Origin: Vermamoeba vermiformis
Lineage: Eukaryota; Tubulinea; Echinamoebida
Length of the DNA: 64,000 nucleotides
Assembly: GCA_045837725.1 (NCBI GenBank)
Contig: JBEWZL010000202.1
Span: 186,001-250,000 of the forward strand
Direction: 5' to 3'
The position numbers and the translations under genes are program-made. Shown here in pieces: positions 59,101-64,000 of the stretch; the stretch's first letter is position 1; every line of letters starts with the position of its first letter. The notes under the pieces are model-generated. The model did no database searches. It was not told where the DNA came from and worked only from the letters and a program-made list of their open reading frames with translations.

Positions 59101-59951
59101 GGCTGGTTGGCAAAAGTTGTTTTGAACAAGGCAAATTTCACTTCCGCAGGCGTGATGGCGGTGTCGTTAGTGCTGACTTCAAACGAGAACTTGTACTTGA
59201 AATCCGCTTGGTTGCGAACAAAAAGCAAGTCAGTCGTCGGCACGAGCCACCATTGTGTCGAGTACCAGTTGGGCAACACAGCGTTCAAAACCAATCCGGT
59301 ACTGTCCGTGGTGTATGACAGTGTCGGAGACCACCAGTCAGTAGTAATCCTCCAGCCAGTGGGGTATATTGAGACTTGCGGCCGAGTGCTCGAAAGTGCT
59401 GGTGAAGTGGGAACCGTATCAACGGCAACCGGATCTGCGGAACACGCAGCATTGACGCCACTGAGCATAGCGTTGGCGCCTTCAGAAAGGGTTAGCGTTA
59501 GTGTATGTTTATAGTACTCGACAAGGGCTACACGTACCAAAGATAGCGAGACCCACTGCTTTAGTCTTGGTGTTCAGTGAAAGGGCCAGACCGACGAGTC
59601 CGAGCAATGAGATACTCGCTGTAGCAACCGAATCACGGTGCAGCAATGCACTAGCGCGTTCCTATAGTAATAGGGCATGGTCAGAATCATTTGATTCAAT
59701 TTCAGTCGTTGCAACCGGACAAAAAAATCTTTGTTTCAGATCCGCAGATCAAAACTTGAATTCGTTGATATGCTGCCCGGTGCTTTTGAAGTGTTAGTAG
59801 TACGTACCAATTGCTTCAGAGACATGAGTTTAGCGTCGTTGGATGACGTAGTGCTTTGGTATTGGTTGACGCATTGCGTGGCACTGGATGTGGCTGCAAG
59901 ACCACATAGGAGAGCCACAGTGAGAGTGGCTAGTAATAAGTGACCACGCAT
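56126..59951 (-). CDS. Large secreted G8-domain protein, CEMIP/TMEM2-like
   Basis: Start at 59951 with a signal peptide (MRGHLLLATLTVALLCGLAA). Two small exons (ending at about 59808 and 59520) precede a very large exon of about 2.8 kb, then a last exon (about 56645-56126). A second hydrophobic stretch (SISLLGLVGLALSL) lies in exon 2. After about 220 residues comes a G8-like domain (LWHDNATWGGVVPSPSSVIT) and parallel-beta-helix/GG-type repeats (RYPFHFHMIGQAPTSFMRDC; QRSFFRCVSIHGTHQASVIR; VAYDVRGFCYYLEEGVEENN). This matches CEMIP/TMEM2/PKHD1L1-type proteins, some of which bind or cleave hyaluronan. Catalysis here is not shown. Many N-glycosylation sequons suit an extracellular protein. Codon use looks more GC-rich than in the neighbours. 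Confidence 0.85.
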
Positions 59952-60863
59952 TGTGTTGTCGACGCTGCGTAATTAAATTGTGAAATGATCAGTTGATTTC
60001 GTCGCGTTTTTAAAGCTGTCCATACCGCGATTCTGACAAGATGTCTGGTGTCAAACCGCGTGCTTGATCCACAAAATCATTTCGCTAAATCGTATCTATT
60101 ACGCAGTGTGTATTGTCGCTTACGTCTATTTGGTCTTGAATACTCCAACCTAGATGGATCCAACGTAACTGCAGTGTATTTCAAAAATTATCGATAAACC
60201 GCGTGTAGCAATTTGCTAATTAAGGAAATAAAAGATTCGCGGCAGGAAGTTTTGTAGCCGCAAATGAGATACGCTAAACTGCAATGCAATTAATTACCCC
60301 GTCAGGACGTTAATCACAACGGATGTACCAGTAGCAAAATTATATTGTAGCGGACCATTTTGAACAATGGGTACTAAAGGAATTGAAATACACCTTTATA
60401 AAGCATTTTGAGGCTATTTTCTCGAGCGTAAAGACGGATTTTAAGGACGTTTTTTTGATCAAAAAAAATCAAATCACTACGAATAATTACGCTCTATAAA
60501 ACTCGTGCATTATGGACCACATTAGAAATAATTATGGTAACGAATATAAATTTATTGCCTCTGCAACAAAGATCGGATTTCAAAAACACAAAAAATCTTC
60601 TATTACTTGTTCATGGTTAAAATTATCACATTACCTGTGCTAAATAATTCATTATATGGCACGTTGATCAGTTCGATAGCTTGCATTATATTGTCTCTGC
60701 AATTAAATAAGAAAAACAATAACGGGCTGTTTTTAGCGGCAGAAATTGTCAATCATTTAGACCCTTTAATTATTTGTTATTAATAACACGCATCTGCATT
60801 GTTAATTTATCCACCCAATTGCGTTGAAACGAAGTTTGACGGCAGTCGTGGTGGATTTGAGTG
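59952..60863. other. Divergent promoter region, about 0.9 kb
   Basis: Lies between the G8 gene (minus) and the exchanger gene (plus). AT-rich. I see no exon, RNA gene or repeat. Confidence 0.4.
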
Positions 60864-63800
60864 ATGCAGAGAACGTTGATCAAAGCCATTGTGATTGGCA
60901 TCACGTTTTTATTTTATATAGCCACTAACGATAATGTAATTGGTATTAAACAACATAATCAATTGCGATCTAAAGCATCCGGGGTGTCACAATACAGATT
61001 AGTCGCTGAAGAAGTGGATGCGGCCACAAATAATACAATTCCAGCTGGCGAGGATTTTCCATCGGTAAGAATACATTAATAATGCTATTTTACTTGTTGT
61101 AATTTTCTAAATATTCGGCAAAAATTAGTATTTCGGATTCTCTCTGTTAGAATCTTTCTCGAATAGCTCCCATAATAATTAATTATTTATTTATACAATT
61201 TTTGATTAATATTCCAATAAATCGATTGAAAGTATTTACCACAGAATTTTCGCCCTAACATTTGTCCGACAAATCCAGATCGCATTAAATAAATTATTAA
61301 CGATATTATTTGCAGCAAGCCTGTATCGATATTAATTTGCACGAAGATCGGTGCGAATATGTGAGGCAGATGTGCACCGAAACTGAAGGCTTTGTAAATT
61401 ACCTCGAGCTTCATTATTGCACGTTCCAAGACAAAGCTTGGCTCTCCTTATCAATATTGGTAAGCCCAAATATTCATATAATACAGAGAAATTGATAAAT
61501 CTACTATTGATTCACATGTAACTCGTACTGTCTAATGTCAAGTCAAATTTTATTTTTAAACCAAATCTTTATCGCTTTGAATACGGTTAATTACATCAAT
61601 TTTCTTTGAAATATAGATCATTATGTTGCGGTTAATAACTGATGCGTATTACAGCTTATTTTGATGTTGATCTACTTCTATATGCTTGGATCCACCGCCG
61701 AACGATTCTTTTGTCCTGCTTTAGCTAGGGTTTCCGAAGGCTTGAATCTATCGCCAAACGTAGCAGTAAGTACCTATACATCTATTATTAGCGTATAGTC
61801 GTGTACTGGCAATTTTTGGCTGAAATTTATTTTGCGAAAAAATTCTTCGGAAAATAATTATGCAATCGATAATGAGAATTAATACCGTATAACTCGCTAA
61901 TATGATCGTATTTGATCGTAGGGCGTTACTTTGTTGGCTCTTGGTAATGGTTCGCCAGATATTTTCGCTCAAGTTGCAGCGGCCAATAACGGCGTATTTT
62001 CTACTGCTATGGGCACGATGTTAGGTATAATACTTATATATATATGTCATGGCCGGGACCTATGATTAATATACGCTATTAATAGGCTCGAGCTTGTTCG
62101 TGTGTACTGTAGTCGTTGGTCTCATTACATTGGTCTCAAAAAGTGCGGTGACCGTTACACGACGACCCTTCATTAGGTACGACAATATTTATATCAATTA
62201 TTGGTATTATAGCACCTAATAATATGTATTATATTAGAGACGTATTGTTCTTCATGATCTCTGTAGTATTTTTGTTCCTCGTGTGCTGGGACAACAAGAT
62301 CTACGTCTGGGAATCCGCCTCCTTGATCGGCCTATACATAAGGTACTACATTATTATATTAAATATTAATACACAGCTAATAGATCTCGTACCAATTTTT
62401 CTATCGAAAACGCGATCCAACTTTTCGTACGAATTTCATTCTAATATTTCCTTTTTATAGCTACGTACTAGTAGTAGTAATTGCACGCATTATTTATCAA
62501 CGAAGCAAGAAACAAAGAAAGCTAGAGAAGCGTGAGAACACTGAGGCTTCGTTGATTGCTAACGATAGTCTGCGTGATCGTGAAGACGGGCTGATTATTG
62601 AAGACGATGAAAATAACAGCGCTGAAAAACGCGAAGTTGATCGAATGATTAACGGCGAGTCAATTGATGAGAATGAAGAAGTAGAGTCGTAAGTATTGAT
62701 AGTTTATTATGCAGGGTTTCTTTCTGCGTATTAATTTTATATCATATCATATTATCAATTTATACACGTTATTAATATAACTTATTTATAGGGTTGATAC
62801 TAGATCCGCTGAATTTGGTATATACTCGATAATCTCTTGTTTAAAATTGCTTAATTTGCTTTATCTTGAAATTTATGTATTATTAAGGCATTATGCTAAT
62901 ATAATGTTGTATTAGATGCAAGAAGAAGACGTCGTACATTGGCGGCAAGATTTTTCCGCAAATTAGAGTACGGCGTGTCGTACTTCGCCAAGACTGGTGT
63001 GTTCATGAAAAAGAAGAAAAAGCACGTGGCTGAAGACACACATCAATTCAACGTGAACGCGTCTGAGAGTCAGTATTATGATGACGTGCATTATAAGAAG
63101 CGAACTTGGCCCGAGAAATTCCACGAGTACGTCCGGAAATTTTATTTTCTCGTTGTGCAGTTTGATTAATAATATTTCCTTTTTTAGCTATTTCCATACT
63201 CTTGGAGAATATTTTGATTGGTTTGAACAAGTAAGATGAATTTTTTAAAACGGATCGAGCCAACTTTAATTTTGTACAGGGCCCTAAGAATAGAATTTTG
63301 ACGATCATTGATAGTCCTCGATTGCTGGCGCAGCATTTGACCATTCATTACAGCGAGAGCGACAAATACTTCAGAACTTTTTACGTCTTGCAACCGATCT
63401 GCATTCCGTTGTTCTTTTTCCTCGTATTTGATGGTACAAATCATTTTATTATTTACGAACGAATAGTCATATTAATTATTGATAGCTTGGAGCTTTACTT
63501 GGTTAGTCCCCGGTCCTTTCTGGATTTGGATCTTGGGCCTTGGTGCATTGTTATCACTTGCAGTCTTCTTAACAACAGTGGATTATAAGCCACCCCCCTA
63601 TGAATGGGTACGTTCTATCAATCAGTACAATGCATTGGAAGTATTCTAACGTAACCAACATTGTAGGCATTTATCGTGTTTGGCATGCTCATGGCAATCG
63701 TGTGGATTTATTTGATCGCGGCTGAACTCGTTGGAATTATTACGGTAAGATATACCCGACGGCTTCTATCAATAAATGTAAAGGTACTAATGTCCGATAA

Positions 63801-64000
63801 TTACTATAATAGGCAGCGGGTCTGATTTTGGGTATCTCGAATGCAATCATGGGCTTGACGATTATAGCGTGGGGTAATTCTGTCGGAGATTCAGTCTCGA
63901 ACATTATTGTCTCGCGCAAAGGTCACCCTCAAATGGCTATTGCTGCCTGCACTGCTGCACCATTGACCAGTAAGTCCAATTTCATTTTCTTAAGAAATTC
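60864..64000 (+). CDS. NCLX/CCX-type cation/calcium exchanger, 3' end off the window
   Basis: Start ATG 60864 with a signal-anchor-like N-terminus (MQRTLIKAIVIGITFLFYIA). A Cys-rich luminal exon follows (CIDINLHEDRCEYVRQMCTE), as in NCLX/CCX proteins. Then come membrane exons with the alpha-1 repeat (GVTLLALGNGSPDIFAQVAA), a large cytoplasmic loop with basic and acidic runs (KKKKKHVAEDTHQFN; IIEDDENNSAEKRE), and the start of the second half with alpha-2 (GLTIIAWGNSVGDSVSNIIV). GNGSPD and GNSVGD are the ion-binding motifs of the family. The gene runs past base 64000, its last visible donor being near 63970. It likely moves Ca2+ against Na+, K+ or Li+ across an organelle or surface membrane. 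Confidence 0.85.

Noticed and set aside
57054-59797. Several plus-strand ORFs of 80-145 codons opposite the G8 gene
   Set aside because: They mirror the large minus-strand exon and lack splice or start context.

Overview
This window is nuclear DNA of a gene-dense protist. Genes lie on both strands, mostly less than 500 bases apart, and most are cut by many short introns (about 45-100 bases, donors GTAAGT or GTACGT, acceptors TAG/CAG, frequent TAATATTAAT or TACTAAT branch-like stretches, no strong pyrimidine tract). The mix of calcineurin A, a GABA-B-like class C receptor with a C-terminal coiled coil, a large G8-domain surface protein, F-box/ankyrin/LRR genes and an F-box/PP2-like gene would fit an amoebozoan (slime-mould-like) organism. 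That placement is an inference. No rRNA, tRNA, CRISPR array or intact mobile element was recognised.

Layout. 1-5 kb: a truncated secreted-protein gene, an orphan subtilase-like tail, a GPI-type cupredoxin and an ABHD1/3-like hydrolase. 5.3-14 kb: one long Nup214/Nup159-type FG nucleoporin (propeller, FG, coiled coil, FG), with a small opposite-strand ORF inside its only long intron. 15-18 kb: three unrecognised, probably nuclear or cytosolic proteins, two of them intronless. 19-26 kb: an F-box/PP2-like protein, mitoribosomal mS41 (IGR motif), a small mitochondrial-type protein, PIG-Y, an unresolved stretch and calcineurin A. 26-36.7 kb: a cluster of F-box and repeat proteins (ankyrin-F-box, two tandem copies of an F-box gene with an unrecognised C-terminal module, a truncated ankyrin gene, an LRR protein with a C-terminal F-box), with foreign-looking low-complexity DNA.

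37-45.4 kb: a striking proline-phased heptad repeat protein, a rhomboid protease, and a divergent pair formed by a coiled-coil protein and a vWA - FN3-like - IFI44-like GTPase - ubiquitin-like-tail protein. The last is the most interesting gene here. 45.7-64 kb: a GABA-B-like receptor, a membrane-anchored permuted papain-like (YiiX/YaeF type) hydrolase, a PARP6/8-like ADP-ribosyltransferase, a small putatively myristoylated protein, a CEMIP/TMEM2-like G8 protein, and the 5' part of an NCLX/CCX-type cation/calcium exchanger that runs off the window.

Functional threads are Ca2+ signalling (calcineurin, exchanger), surface sensing and anchoring (receptor, G8 protein, PIG-Y, cupredoxin) and ubiquitin adaptors. 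Exon joins were made by eye from reading frame and splice consensus, so small exons and some starts may be wrong.
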